DNA of 64,000 bases from Candidatus Aalborgicola lynettensis (GCA_016719405.1 JADJZE010000001.1:682001-746000); one strand, 5' to 3'. Positions 16,381 to 25,673 are shown, counted from the first letter of the stretch. The notes: generated by a model from the letters alone, not told the origin. Made by a program: numbers and translations.

Positions 16381-18318
16381 ATGATCCTCATTACGCTCCC
16401 AGACGGCTCCCAACGTGAATTTCCCGGCCCCGTGACCGTAGCCGAAGTCGCCGCATCCATTGGCACCGGATTGGCCAAGGCCGCGTTGGCAGGCAGGGTA
16501 AGAGTCGCAGGCGAACCTGAGGGTTCGGGAAAGGTGGTTGATGCCAGCTACCAAATGACCGTCGATAGCGCCTTGTCCATCATCACCGCCAAGGATGCCG
16601 ATGGCCTGGAGGTGATTCGTCACTCCACAGCCCACTTGCTGGCCTATGCCGTCAAGGAGTTGTTTCCAGACGCGCAGGTCACCATCGGCCCCGTCATAGA
16701 ACATGGCTTCTTCTACGATTTCGCTTACAAGCGCCCATTCACACCCGAAGACTTGGATGCAATCGAGAAAAAGATGACGGCTCTGGCTGCATTGGATGAA
16801 TCAGTAGCGCGTCGCGTACTGCCGCGTGATGAGGCTGTGGCCTATTTTAAGAGTCTTGGCGAGCACTACAAGGCCGAGATTATTGAAAGCATTCCAGCCG
16901 ATCAGGATGTATCTCTGTACCGCGAAGGAAAATTTGAAGATCTGTGTCGCGGCCCCCATGTGCCTAGCACCGGCAAGCTCAAACATTTCAAACTGATGAA
17001 GGTGGCCGGTGCGTACTGGCGTGGTGACCACAAAAACGAAATGCTGCAACGCATTTATGGTACAGCCTGGGCAACCAAGGATGAATTGCAGCAACATCTG
17101 ACGATGCTGGAGGAGGCTGAAAAACGTGACCATCGCAAACTCGGTCGTGAACTGGATCTGTATCACATTGATGAACACTCCCCTGGCACCGTGTTCTGGC
17201 ACCCCAAGGGTTGGACCTTGTGGCAGGGCGTCGAGCAATACATGCGCAAGGTGTACCAGGACAACGGCTATCTGGAGGTCAAGGGCCCGCAGATCATCGA
17301 CAAAGGGTTGTGGGAGAAAACAGGTCACTGGGACAAATACCGTGAAAACATGTTTGTCACGGAGTCGGAGAAACGTGACTATGCGCTCAAGCCGATGAAC
17401 TGCCCGGGCCATATCCTGATCTACAAGCACGGAATCAAGAGCTATCGTGACCTTCCGCTGCGCTTTGGTGAGTTCGGTGCATGCCATCGCAACGAGCCGT
17501 CGGGTGGCCTCCACGGCATCATGCGCGTGCGCGCGTTCACGCAGGACGATGGCCATATTTTCTGCACTGAAGACCAGATTCAAGGTGAGGTGATTGCGTT
17601 TACGACCTTGCTGCAAAAAGTCTACAAGGACTTTGGCTTTTCCAACATCATTTATAAACTGTCCACACGGCCCGAAAAACGCATTGGCACAGAAGAAAGT
17701 TGGGATCGGGCAGAGAATGCGCTGGCCGAAGGCCTGCGTGCTTCTGGCTGCGATTTCGAGTACTTGCCGGGTGAGGGTGCCTTCTACGGTCCCAAGATCG
17801 AATACACGTTGAAAGACGCCTTAGGTCGCCCGTGGCAGTGTGGAACCATTCAGGTCGATCCCAATATGCCGGAGCGTCTGGATGCGGAATTTGTGGGTGA
17901 AGATGGTTCGCGCCATCGCCCCATCATGCTGCACCGCGCCATTGTGGGCAGCTTGGAGCGATTTATCGGGATTTTGATTGAAGAAAGTGCGGGCGCTCTG
18001 CCGACTTGGTTGGCGCCGGTGCAGGTGGCAGTGCTCAATATCACCGATGCGCAGGCAGACTATGTGCGTTCCGTGGCTAAAACGTTGCAAAATCAAGGGC
18101 TTAGGGTCAATTTGGACCTGCGAAACGAAAAAATTACGTATAAAATACGTGAGCATTCAATGCAAAAGCTGCCTTACTTGCTTGTTGTGGGTGACAAGGA
18201 GATGGCGTCTGGTTCCGTTGCAGTGCGCGCCCGGGGTGGGCAAGACCTCGGTGTAATGTCCCTTGATGCATTTATGCAAAGAATAGCCGGGGATATTGCC
18301 AACAAGTCCGTCATCTAG
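16381..18318 (+). CDS. thrS: threonine-tRNA ligase
   Basis: Charges tRNA-Thr. The 645-residue protein shows the TGS domain at the N-terminus, the editing domain (HSTAHLLAYAVKELF), class II catalytic core (motif 2 near RFGEFGACHRNEPSGGLHGIMRVRAFTQDDGHIFC) and the C-terminal anticodon-binding domain. It is the first gene of thrS-infC-rpmI-rplT-pheS-pheT-ihfA. The ATG has no strong ribosome-binding site. Transcription entry seems to be controlled by the threonine attenuator just upstream. Confidence 0.98.
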   Translation: MILITLPDGSQREFPGPVTVAEVAASIGTGLAKAALAGRVRVAGEPEGSGKVVDASYQMTVDSALSIITAKDADGLEVIRHSTAHLLAYAVKELFPDAQVTIGPVIEHGFFYDFAYKRPFTPEDLDAIEKKMTALAALDESVARRVLPRDEAVAYFKSLGEHYKAEIIESIPADQDVSLYREGKFEDLCRGPHVPSTGKLKHFKLMKVAGAYWRGDHKNEMLQRIYGTAWATKDELQQHLTMLEEAEKRDHRKLGRELDLYHIDEHSPGTVFWHPKGWTLWQGVEQYMRKVYQDNGYLEVKGPQIIDKGLWEKTGHWDKYRENMFVTESEKRDYALKPMNCPGHILIYKHGIKSYRDLPLRFGEFGACHRNEPSGGLHGIMRVRAFTQDDGHIFCTEDQIQGEVIAFTTLLQKVYKDFGFSNIIYKLSTRPEKRIGTEESWDRAENALAEGLRASGCDFEYLPGEGAFYGPKIEYTLKDALGRPWQCGTIQVDPNMPERLDAEFVGEDGSRHRPIMLHRAIVGSLERFIGILIEESAGALPTWLAPVQVAVLNITDAQADYVRSVAKTLQNQGLRVNLDLRNEKITYKIREHSMQKLPYLLVVGDKEMASGSVAVRARGGQDLGVMSLDAFMQRIAGDIANKSVI

Positions 18319-18401
18319 GTTTTTCCAGAGATCGTGCTTTGTTCAGCGTGCTGTACGGATGTAGCTACGTTGTTGTAGCCATTATTGTGAAGGATTGAGC
18401 C

Positions 18402-18995
18402 ATCGCTACTGAATTTCGTGACCGTCGTCACCGCGAAGAACGCAAGCACCGCCTTAACCGTGAAATCATGGCGCCGGAAGTGCGCCTTTCGGGTCAAGAG
18501 AACGAGCCCCTGGGTGTCGTGAGTCTCTCCGAAGCACTCCGCATGGCAGGTGAGTTGGATGTTGATCTGGTAGAAATTGCTGCTACGGCAGTCCCTCCGG
18601 TTTGCCGGTTGATGGACTATGGCAAGTTCAAGTACCAAGAGCAGAAAAAAGCGGCTGAGGCGAAATCCAAACAGACGGTCATCGAAATCAAGGAAATCAA
18701 ATTCCGCCCTGGCACCGATGATGGCGACTACAACATCAAGTTGCGTAACATCAAACGCTTTTTGGCCGACGGTGATAAGTGCAAGATTACTTTGCGTTTT
18801 CGTGGACGCGAAATCACGCACCAGGAATTGGGGTTGGCATTGCTCACCCGCATTCGCACGGATTTGGCCGATCTGATTCTGGTGGAGCAGTTTCCCAAGT
18901 TGGAGGGACGTCAGATGATCATGATGATCGCTCCGGGTCGTAAGAAGCCGGGTGCCAAGCCGGTGGCGGATGTGGCTAACGCTGCCGCATCGTGA
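18402..18995 (+). CDS. infC: translation initiation factor IF-3, with an ATC start codon
   Basis: IF-3 binds the 30S subunit and rejects wrong start codons and initiator tRNAs. The frame from ATG at 18468 would miss the conserved N-terminus. Starting at ATC (18402) adds 22 residues, giving MATEFRDRRHREERKHRLNR and 197 residues, with AAGGA nine bases before. infC is known to use rare AUU/AUC/AUA starts so that IF-3 represses its own translation; this copy fits. The rest matches IF-3 N- and C-domains (PPVCRLMDYGKFKYQ, KEIKFRPGTDDGDY). Confidence 0.92.
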   Translation: MATEFRDRRHREERKHRLNREIMAPEVRLSGQENEPLGVVSLSEALRMAGELDVDLVEIAATAVPPVCRLMDYGKFKYQEQKKAAEAKSKQTVIEIKEIKFRPGTDDGDYNIKLRNIKRFLADGDKCKITLRFRGREITHQELGLALLTRIRTDLADLILVEQFPKLEGRQMIMMIAPGRKKPGAKPVADVANAAAS

Positions 18996-19093
18996 GAATA
19001 GGGTGTGAACGAACTGCGCTGCAGTTTGTTACGAATGAATAGGGAGCGTGAGCTTTCTGAGTGCGCAGATTACCGCAAGGTGCTGTTGGCAAG

Positions 19094-19210
19094 CCAGTGG
19101 ATTTTTTTCACTGGAATTGTGGAGGGGTTAAAACCCTCCGCATAAATGGAGTTTCGCAAGACGCCATTTATAAAAAGTGGCTCGGGGCCAACAAGGCTGG
19201 AAACCGTTTC
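19094..19210 (+). promoter_or_regulatory. structured rpmI leader, candidate L20 autoregulatory site
   Basis: The 253 bases between infC and rpmI hold several stable hairpins: CCAGTG/CACTGG (19094-19114), GGAGGG/CCCTCC (19121-19139), an 8-bp stem ATAAATGG/CCATTTAT (19142-19171), and CTGGAAA/TTTCCAG near 19194-19210. In E. coli ribosomal protein L20 binds a structured rpmI leader that mimics 23S rRNA and represses rpmI-rplT. Position and structure suggest a similar role; I did not match the rRNA mimic. Confidence 0.4.
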
Positions 19211-19248
19211 CAGACGCCTCACGAGCACAAGGTAGAAGGAGCATTAAC

Positions 19249-19452
19249 ATGCCCAAAATGAAGACCAAGAGCGCGGCGAAAAAACGCTTCCGCGTACGTC
19301 CAGGTGGAACCGTCAAGCGCGGTCAAGCCTTCAAACGTCACATTCTGACCAAGAAGACCACTAAAAATAAACGCCATCTGCGTGGTGCGACGTCCGTTCA
19401 TGAGACCGATATGGGTCGCATGGCACAGATGCTGCCAGGCCGTGGTATTTAA
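19249..19452 (+). CDS. rpmI: 50S ribosomal protein L35
   Basis: A 67-residue, highly basic protein starting MPKMKTKSAAKKRFRVRPGG, the conserved L35 start, and containing KRHILTKKTTKNKRHLRG. AGAAGGAG lies at good spacing before the ATG at 19249. The longer open frame upstream is not conserved in L35. rplT follows after 25 bases. Confidence 0.98.
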   Translation: MPKMKTKSAAKKRFRVRPGGTVKRGQAFKRHILTKKTTKNKRHLRGATSVHETDMGRMAQMLPGRGI

Positions 19453-19477
19453 TTAACGACGAACAAGGAGTAACACA

Positions 19478-19837
19478 ATGCCTCGCGTCAAACGTGGTGT
19501 AACGGCTCGCGCCCGCCACAAAAAAGTTCTGGCCCTTGCAAAAGGTTTCCGTGGTCGCCGCGGTAATGTCTTCCGTATCGCTAAAGAAGCGGTGATGAAG
19601 GCTGGGCAATATGCCTACCGTGACCGTCGTACCAAGAAGCGTGTCTTCCGTCAGTTGTGGATTGCCCGTATCAATGCAGCAGCACGTCAGTGTGGCCTGA
19701 CATACAGCCAATTTGCCAACGGCCTGAAGAAAGCCAATATCGAGATCGACCGCAAAGTGTTGTCCGATATCGCAGTGCACGACATGGCTGCTTTTGCAGG
19801 CATCGTGGAGCAAGTCAAGGCCAAGCTGGCTGCCTGA
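19478..19837 (+). CDS. rplT: 50S ribosomal protein L20
   Basis: A 119-residue protein with the standard start MPRVKRGVTARARHKKVLALAKG and IARINAAARQCGLTYSQF. L20 is needed for early 50S assembly and in many bacteria represses its own operon by binding the rpmI leader. A ribosome-binding site AAGGAG precedes the ATG. Confidence 0.98.
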   Translation: MPRVKRGVTARARHKKVLALAKGFRGRRGNVFRIAKEAVMKAGQYAYRDRRTKKRVFRQLWIARINAAARQCGLTYSQFANGLKKANIEIDRKVLSDIAVHDMAAFAGIVEQVKAKLAA

Positions 19838-19851
19838 TTTTCGCCACGGAT

Positions 19852-19922
19852 TGCTATTCTTTGAATAGCATCTTGCGCACATCAAACAAGGGCTAGCGCT
19901 TGAAAAGGCACTAGCCCTTTGT
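19852..19922 (+). terminator. two hairpins between rplT and pheS, possible partial terminator or attenuator
   Basis: An 8-bp hairpin TGCTATTC-TTT-GAATAGCA (19852-19870) is followed by a 9-bp stem AAGGGCTAG / CTAGCCCTT (19888-19919) ending in TTTGT. The pheS ATG is 21 bases on. In E. coli pheST has a phenylalanine attenuator; I found no Phe-rich leader peptide here, so this could simply reduce read-through. Confidence 0.5.
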
Positions 19923-19940
19923 CATTCACCAGAGAGTTTT

Positions 19941-21011
19941 ATGAACGAGTTGGACGCCATCGTCGAATCCGCCCGCTCCAGTTTTTTGCAGGCACAGACA
20001 CCCGCGGATCTGGAAAACGCCAAAGCCCTTTATCTGGGTAAGTCCGGTCGCATGACCGAACTGATGAAAGGCATGGCTGCCTTGAGCGTGGACGAGAAAA
20101 AGTCCCGTGGCGCTGCCATCAACGTGGCCAAACAAGCGATTGAAGGTGCACTCACCGCACGCCGTCAAGCCTTGGCGGATGCCGAGTTGCAGCTACAGCT
20201 ACAGGCCGAGGCACTGGACGTGACACTACCAGGCCGACAGCGCGGGCAGGGCGGTTTGCACCCCGTGTCCTTGACGCTGGAGCGCATCGAGGCCATCTTT
20301 GGCTCTATGGGTTTTGATGTGGCACAGGGGCCCGAGATTGAGTCCGACTGGTTCAACTTCACCGCATTGAACACCCCGGAAGACCACCCCGCGCGTTCGA
20401 TGCACGACACTTTTTATGTGGAGGGTGGCTCGGAGGCCGCCCCCAATCTGCTACGCACCCACACCAGCCCGATGCAGATTCGACATGCAGTGCAGCATGT
20501 CAAAAAATACCGCGCGGCCGCCAATGCCGCCGAAGGGGCGCTGTTCAGTGGCGACATGCCCGAGATTCGTGTCATCGCCCCGGGACGTACTTACCGGGTG
20601 GACAGCGATGCCACCCATTCACCGATGTTCCATCAGTGTGAAGGACTGTGGGTAGGCGAGAACGTGAGCTTCAAGGATTTGAAGTTTGTGTTCACCGATT
20701 TTTGTCGCACGTTTTTCGAGAATGATGATCTGGTGCTGCGTTTCCGTCCCAGCTTCTTTCCATTTACCGAGCCCAGTGCCGAGATCGACATCCAGTTCCC
20801 CAGTGGTCCGCTGGCCGGTCGCTGGTTGGAAGTAGCGGGTTCCGGTCAAGTCCATCCCAATGTGATTCGCAACATGGGCCTGGATCCTGAAAAGTACATT
20901 GGTTTCGCATTTGGCATGGGGCCTGACCGACTCACCATGCTGCGTTATGGCGTCAACGATTTGCGCCTGTTTTTTGACGGCGATATCCGTTTCTTGTCGC
21001 AATTCCAATAA
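19941..21011 (+). CDS. pheS: phenylalanine-tRNA ligase alpha subunit
   Basis: Catalytic subunit of the alpha2-beta2 enzyme that charges tRNA-Phe. The 356 residues include the N-terminal coiled coil, motif 2 (FHQCEGLWVGENVSF), motif 3 (GMGPDRLTMLRYGVNDLR) and the Phe-pocket region SFFPFTEPSAE. Ends 15 bases before pheT, with which it must be made in equal amounts. Confidence 0.98.
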   Translation: MNELDAIVESARSSFLQAQTPADLENAKALYLGKSGRMTELMKGMAALSVDEKKSRGAAINVAKQAIEGALTARRQALADAELQLQLQAEALDVTLPGRQRGQGGLHPVSLTLERIEAIFGSMGFDVAQGPEIESDWFNFTALNTPEDHPARSMHDTFYVEGGSEAAPNLLRTHTSPMQIRHAVQHVKKYRAAANAAEGALFSGDMPEIRVIAPGRTYRVDSDATHSPMFHQCEGLWVGENVSFKDLKFVFTDFCRTFFENDDLVLRFRPSFFPFTEPSAEIDIQFPSGPLAGRWLEVAGSGQVHPNVIRNMGLDPEKYIGFAFGMGPDRLTMLRYGVNDLRLFFDGDIRFLSQFQ

Positions 21012-21026
21012 GAGCCACCCGACACC

Positions 21027-23462
21027 ATGCAATTTCCTGAATCCTGGTTGCGCGAATTCTGCAACCCGTCACTGAGTACCCAAGAACTGGCCGATACCCT
21101 GACTATGGCGGGTCTGGAAGTCGAAGAGCTCAAGCCCGTGGCTCCGCCTTTCACCCACATCGTGGTGGGGGAAATCCTGGAGGCCGTGCAGCACCCGAAT
21201 GCCGACCGTTTGCGTGTGTGCAAGGTCAATGTAGGCCAAGCCGAGCCGCTGAGCATCGTGTGTGGTGCGCCCAATGCCCGTGTGGGTATTCGCATTCCAT
21301 GCGCTCTGGTCGGCGCCGAATTGCCGCCTGGTGAAGATGGCAAGCCGTTTTTGATCAAGTTGGGCAAATTGCGCGGAGTGGAAAGCCAGGGCATGTTGTG
21401 CTCCGCACGGGAGCTGGGCTTGTCCGATGAAAGCGCTGGACTGTTGGAGCTGGCAGCGGATGCGCCAGTGGGGCAGAGCATTCGTGAACATCTGAATCTT
21501 GACGATACGCTGTTCACCCTCAAACTCACTCCCAACCTGGCCCATTGCCTGAGTGTTTACGGAGTAGCCCGCGAAGTCGCAGCGTTGACTGGCGCGGCAT
21601 TGAAGGCCCCCACATTTTCCTCCGTACCCGTTACCAATCCCGACAAGGTGGCCGTGACAATCAGTGCCCCTGATCTGTGTGGCCGTTTCTCCGGCCGCGT
21701 GGTGCGCAACGTGAATACCCAAGCCAAAACTCCCCAGTGGATGCTGGACCGCCTGGCGCGTTGCGGGCAACGTGGTGTGAGCCCACTGGTCGATATCTCC
21801 AACTACGTCATGTTCGAGTTCGGGCGCCCATCGCACATTTTTGATCTGGACAAGATCGAAGGTGGGCTGGATGTGCGTTGGGGCAAGGCAGGGGAACAGC
21901 TTGAGCTGCTCAATGGCACCACCGTAACAGTGGACGACAAGGTGGGTGTTATCGCCGATAGGCTGCGTGTGGAGTCTCTTGCCGGCATCATGGGCGGCAA
22001 CGCTACGGCCGTGTCAGATGGTACACACCATGTGTACGTGGAAGCCGCATTTTGGTGGCCCAAAGCCATTGCAGGGCGTTCGCGCCGCTTTAATTTTTCG
22101 ACCGATGCCGGTCACCGTTTCGAGCGTGGGGTTGATCCGCAGTTGACGGTGGAGCATATCGAGCGCATTACCCAACTTATCATCGATATTTGCGGTACCC
22201 CACAAACCTCCTGCGGCCCCATTGATGACCACCCGGTAAACATGCCGACCGCAAAACCGGTGGTCTTGCGCGTGGCCCGTGCCGCCAAAATCATCGGCAT
22301 GCCGTTGACGCAAGTGCAGTGCAGCGACGCGCTGGCACGCTTGGGTCTACCAGTCAGTTTGGGCGATGGTGTGCTTACGGTAACGCCGCCGTCCTTCCGT
22401 TTTGATTTGCAGATCGAAGAAGACCTGATCGAGGAAGTGGCGCGCATGGTGGGCTACAACCAGTTGCCCCACACCCCGCCCCAGGGGCCCATTACGGCCA
22501 GGATCCGCGCCGAGGCGCAGCGCAGCCCCTTTGCGGTTCGCCGCACCATGGCCGCCATGGGCTACCAGGAAACCATCAACTTCAGCTTTGTCGAAGAACG
22601 CTGGGAGCATGAGTTGGCGGGCAACCCCAATCCCATCAGGCTGCTCAATCCAATTGCCAGCCAAATGGGCGTTATGCGCTCGTCCCTATTGGGTTCTTTG
22701 CTACAAGTTTTGAAGTTCAACCTGGCGCGTAAAGCCCCGCGTGTACGTGTGTTTGAGTTGGGTCGCGTGTTTTTACGGGACGCTTCCGTCAAGGGTACTG
22801 ATACCACCGTGGAAGGTTTCGATCAGCCCATGCATTTGGCAGGCTTGGCTTGTGGATCTGCGGATACTCTGCAATGGGGCCGCAAAGAGCAGGCTGTCGA
22901 TTTCTTCGACGTTAAAGGGGATCTGGAAAACCTGTTGGCTCCACTACAGGCCGAGTTCGTTCCGGCCACCCATCCGGCCATGCACCCCGGCCGTTGCGCA
23001 CAGGTGGCGCTCGGCGGAAAACCCATTGGTTATGTTGGCGAATTGCATCCGCAATGGCGTCAGGCATACGATTTGGCACACGCGCCGGTATTGTTTGAGT
23101 TGGAGTTGGATGCCGTGTTGCAGCGTGTGGTTCCGGCTTTCAAGGCGGTTCCCAAACTTCAGGCGGTGCAACGCGATATTGCCGTGGTGGTGGCCGACAG
23201 CGTAACCCACGCCGCCCTGATGTCAGCGGTGTGGGCGGCGCCGACGAATGGTTTGCTGCGTGATGCCCAACTGTTCGATGTCTATCGCCCCAAACCAAGC
23301 AAGTCCGAGGTGGTGCAAGCAGGCGACACCGACCGCAGTCTGGCGGTTCGACTGACCCTGCAGAACGACGAGGCGACTTTGGCAGACGAGCAAATTGAAG
23401 CCACGGTCAAAGCCGTGGTGGATCAGCTGGTTGCCCGTGTGGGCGCGCGTCAGCGCGTCTGA
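21027..23462 (+). CDS. pheT: phenylalanine-tRNA ligase beta subunit
   Basis: The 811-residue partner of PheS. Domains in order: N-terminal tRNA-binding/EMAP-like domain with GEILEAVQHPNADRLRVCKV, B3/B4 editing domain that hydrolyses Tyr-tRNA-Phe, B5, the synthetase-like core, and the C-terminal ferredoxin-fold anticodon-binding domain (AVQRDIAVVVADSV...). Length is close to the usual 790-810. Confidence 0.98.
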   Translation: MQFPESWLREFCNPSLSTQELADTLTMAGLEVEELKPVAPPFTHIVVGEILEAVQHPNADRLRVCKVNVGQAEPLSIVCGAPNARVGIRIPCALVGAELPPGEDGKPFLIKLGKLRGVESQGMLCSARELGLSDESAGLLELAADAPVGQSIREHLNLDDTLFTLKLTPNLAHCLSVYGVAREVAALTGAALKAPTFSSVPVTNPDKVAVTISAPDLCGRFSGRVVRNVNTQAKTPQWMLDRLARCGQRGVSPLVDISNYVMFEFGRPSHIFDLDKIEGGLDVRWGKAGEQLELLNGTTVTVDDKVGVIADRLRVESLAGIMGGNATAVSDGTHHVYVEAAFWWPKAIAGRSRRFNFSTDAGHRFERGVDPQLTVEHIERITQLIIDICGTPQTSCGPIDDHPVNMPTAKPVVLRVARAAKIIGMPLTQVQCSDALARLGLPVSLGDGVLTVTPPSFRFDLQIEEDLIEEVARMVGYNQLPHTPPQGPITARIRAEAQRSPFAVRRTMAAMGYQETINFSFVEERWEHELAGNPNPIRLLNPIASQMGVMRSSLLGSLLQVLKFNLARKAPRVRVFELGRVFLRDASVKGTDTTVEGFDQPMHLAGLACGSADTLQWGRKEQAVDFFDVKGDLENLLAPLQAEFVPATHPAMHPGRCAQVALGGKPIGYVGELHPQWRQAYDLAHAPVLFELELDAVLQRVVPAFKAVPKLQAVQRDIAVVVADSVTHAALMSAVWAAPTNGLLRDAQLFDVYRPKPSKSEVVQAGDTDRSLAVRLTLQNDEATLADEQIEATVKAVVDQLVARVGARQRV

Positions 23463-23485
23463 GGCGAGCAAGCATCGCAGAGATT

Positions 23486-23809
23486 ATGGACATGGATTTT
23501 TCTGTGGAGAGCCTGGAAACCCCGGCACTTACCAAGGCGCAATTGGCCGAATTGCTGTTTGAGCAAATCGGTTTGAACAAGCGCGAATCCAAGGACATGA
23601 TTGACGCGTTTTTTGATCTGATTGTGGCCAGCCTGGTAGATGGAACCGATGTCAAAATTTCCGGTTTTGGCAACTTCCAGATTCGCACCAAAGCGCCGCG
23701 CCCTGGCCGCAACCCGCGTACCGGTGAGATGATTCCCATACAGGCGCGCAGGGTCGTCACTTTTCATGCCAGCTCAAAGCTCAAAGAACAAATTCAGGAT
23801 GAAAACTGA
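23486..23809 (+). CDS. ihfA: integration host factor alpha subunit
   Basis: A 107-residue DNA-bending protein of the HU/IHF family with TKAQLAELLFEQIGLNKRESKDMI and the beta-arm GRNPRTGEMIPIQARRVVTF. It pairs with IhfB and helps site-specific recombination, replication and transcription. ATG at 23486 and 23492 are both possible. It follows pheT as in E. coli. IHF is commonly needed by tyrosine integrases such as the one at 48 kb. Confidence 0.96.
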   Translation: MDMDFSVESLETPALTKAQLAELLFEQIGLNKRESKDMIDAFFDLIVASLVDGTDVKISGFGNFQIRTKAPRPGRNPRTGEMIPIQARRVVTFHASSKLKEQIQDEN

Positions 23810-23929
23810 ATCCGCTGTGTCTTTACGCACAAATTAATGCAGAAATACACGGCGTTCGATGGTTCGGCTTTGCAAGGATGTAAAAGTTAGAGTAATCTCT
23901 GCGGTTTATACCGTACAGCGTTGATTTCA

Positions 23930-24376
23930 ATGGAGAAAGCTCTCCCACCTATACCCGCCAAGCGTTACTTCACTATCGGTGAAGTCGCGGATTTGTGTGG
24001 TGTAAAACCCCATGTGCTACGGTATTGGGAGCAGGAGTTCGTGCAACTGCGGCCCATGAAGCGGCGCGGCAATCGCCGTTACTACCAGCATCACGAAGTC
24101 CTCATGATCCGTCGCATCCGTGATTTGCTGTACGACCAAGGCTTCACCATCAGCGGTGCGCGCAACAAAATGCAGGAATTGGTGCACGATGAGAGGGACA
24201 AGAAGCTCGGCGGAGAGGTGATGTTGGACGGAATCGAGGTGCTGTTAGTCGATGATGCTTGCTTCGACAATTTTGAGGACGGCCAATTTGCTGCGGTGCC
24301 AGACGATCTTTCATCGCAGATGCACTGGATTCGACGTGAACTTACTGAAATTCGTGAATTGTTGCGTGTCATTTGA
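23930..24376 (+). CDS. MerR-family transcriptional regulator
   Basis: About 150 residues with an N-terminal MerR winged helix: RYFTIGEVADLCGVKPHVLRYWEQEF and the wing RRGNRRYYQHHEV. No cysteine metal site or known effector domain follows; the C-terminal half is helical. A gene of this type regularly follows ihfA in Burkholderiales and its target is not established. The first methionine may be at 23930 (MEKALPP) or three codons earlier (MISMEK at 23921). Confidence 0.88.
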   Translation: MEKALPPIPAKRYFTIGEVADLCGVKPHVLRYWEQEFVQLRPMKRRGNRRYYQHHEVLMIRRIRDLLYDQGFTISGARNKMQELVHDERDKKLGGEVMLDGIEVLLVDDACFDNFEDGQFAAVPDDLSSQMHWIRRELTEIRELLRVI

Positions 24377-24509
24377 TATTGACTGCCGTTGCGGCGGGGT
24401 AAATCGTTGGGATGGATGCTCGTTCCCACCACCTAGTGCTTGCTACCTAATTCCAAAACACCTTTTTGTCAGTTAGACGTCAGAACCGGCCCCTACGCTG
24501 CGCCGCAAC

Positions 24510-24815
24510 ATGACCGAATCACCCAAATCTCCCAATCTACAACGCAGCTTGCAAGTGGGCTTGGATGACTTGCTTTCCGAATTGCAAGATGCACGCCACT
24601 ATGGCGAATTGGGGCGTTTGGCATTGCTGGCCTATTGCGATGTGCGCAGTTGGGCACGCCAGGCTGGCGAAATAGGGGTGGCGCACCATTCCACGGCCAT
24701 CTTTACCGACCACAAGCACGCCAGCAAAGAAGTTTTTTTGCAACAGGTTGATGAACTGATTGCGGAGCTGCAACTGGCCCGCCCGCGTTTGGCGCAGGCA
24801 GAGTCCGTCCACTGA
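24510..24815 (+). CDS. small helical protein of unknown function
   Basis: A 101-residue soluble protein, MTESPKSPNLQRSLQVGLDD..., predicted mostly helical with no signal peptide and no motif that I recognise. The segment RSWARQAGEIGVAHHS contains two adjacent histidines. It lies between the MerR gene and the lipoprotein gene with over 100 bases free on each side, so it is probably transcribed alone. Codon use looks like its neighbours. Confidence 0.6.
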   Translation: MTESPKSPNLQRSLQVGLDDLLSELQDARHYGELGRLALLAYCDVRSWARQAGEIGVAHHSTAIFTDHKHASKEVFLQQVDELIAELQLARPRLAQAESVH

Positions 24816-24975
24816 TTCACCTGCGCTCTGGCCCCAATCGGATTGTTGTCCAAGGCGGACAGCCGCCAGCGGGTGGGGCACATGGGCGCACTGGCGACAG
24901 GTGCATTGTGCAGTGCCATACTGGCGCTGCAGTGCCAAAAAAATGTCGCAACCATCCCTTCACAGGAGACAACCC

Positions 24976-25650
24976 ATGAAACAAACCACCCGTCGGATTG
25001 CGCTGACAGCCAGTGTCGCCGCCCTTGCATTACTCACAGCATGTGCCACCACTCCGGCAACGGGGCCCATGGGTTTCTTTGTTACCAGCACCGGGCCGGG
25101 CAACGGTGCCGACCTGGGCGGTCTGGCGGGGGCCGACGCACATTGCCAGAAACTGGCAACTGCAGCCGGTGCCGGGGCGCGCACCTGGCGCGCCTACCTC
25201 AGCACCGGATGGACCAAAACCACCCCGGTGGTGAACGCGCGTGACCGCATCGGCAAGGGCCCGTGGTTCAACGCCAAAGGCGTGCTGATTGCCAGCACTG
25301 TGGAGCAAATGCATGGCGCCAATAACCTGACCAAGGCCACTGCGCTGGATGAAAAAGGCGAACTGGTCAAAGGCCGGGGTGATACCCCCAATATGCACGA
25401 CATTCTGACCGGCTCACGCGCCGATGGAACCGCCTTTTCGTCGGCCCCCGGCCAGCCGGCAATGACCTGCGGCGAGTGGACCCAAAGCGGTGAGGGCTCG
25501 GCTATGACCGGCCACCATGACCGCATCGGTTTGGCCTCCGATGCGTGGTCTTCGTCCTGGAATTCGTCCCACAACACCGTCGGCTGCAGTCAACAGGCCC
25601 TCACCAAAACCGGCGGGGCTGGGTTGTTCTACTGCTTTGCCGCTGATTGA
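24976..25650 (+). CDS. putative lipoprotein with endostatin/lectin-like domain
   Basis: The 224-residue protein starts with a signal sequence ending in a lipobox, LALLTAC, so it should be lipidated at Cys22. The mature part has GADLGGLAGADAHCQKLATAAGAGARTWRAYLST, later NMHDILTGSRADGTAF and SSSWNSSHNTVGCSQ. This arrangement resembles the collagen XVIII NC10/endostatin lectin-like fold found in scattered bacterial envelope proteins. Four cysteines in the mature part could form disulfides. Role unknown. AGGAG precedes the ATG; the longer upstream frame is not supported. Confidence 0.75.
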   Translation: MKQTTRRIALTASVAALALLTACATTPATGPMGFFVTSTGPGNGADLGGLAGADAHCQKLATAAGAGARTWRAYLSTGWTKTTPVVNARDRIGKGPWFNAKGVLIASTVEQMHGANNLTKATALDEKGELVKGRGDTPNMHDILTGSRADGTAFSSAPGQPAMTCGEWTQSGEGSAMTGHHDRIGLASDAWSSSWNSSHNTVGCSQQALTKTGGAGLFYCFAAD

Positions 25651-25673
25651 GCGAGAAGGTGGCATGTACGCAT

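Noticed and set aside
19838..19940. Phe leader peptide for pheST
   Set aside because: No frame with a start codon and several Phe codons ahead of the hairpin.
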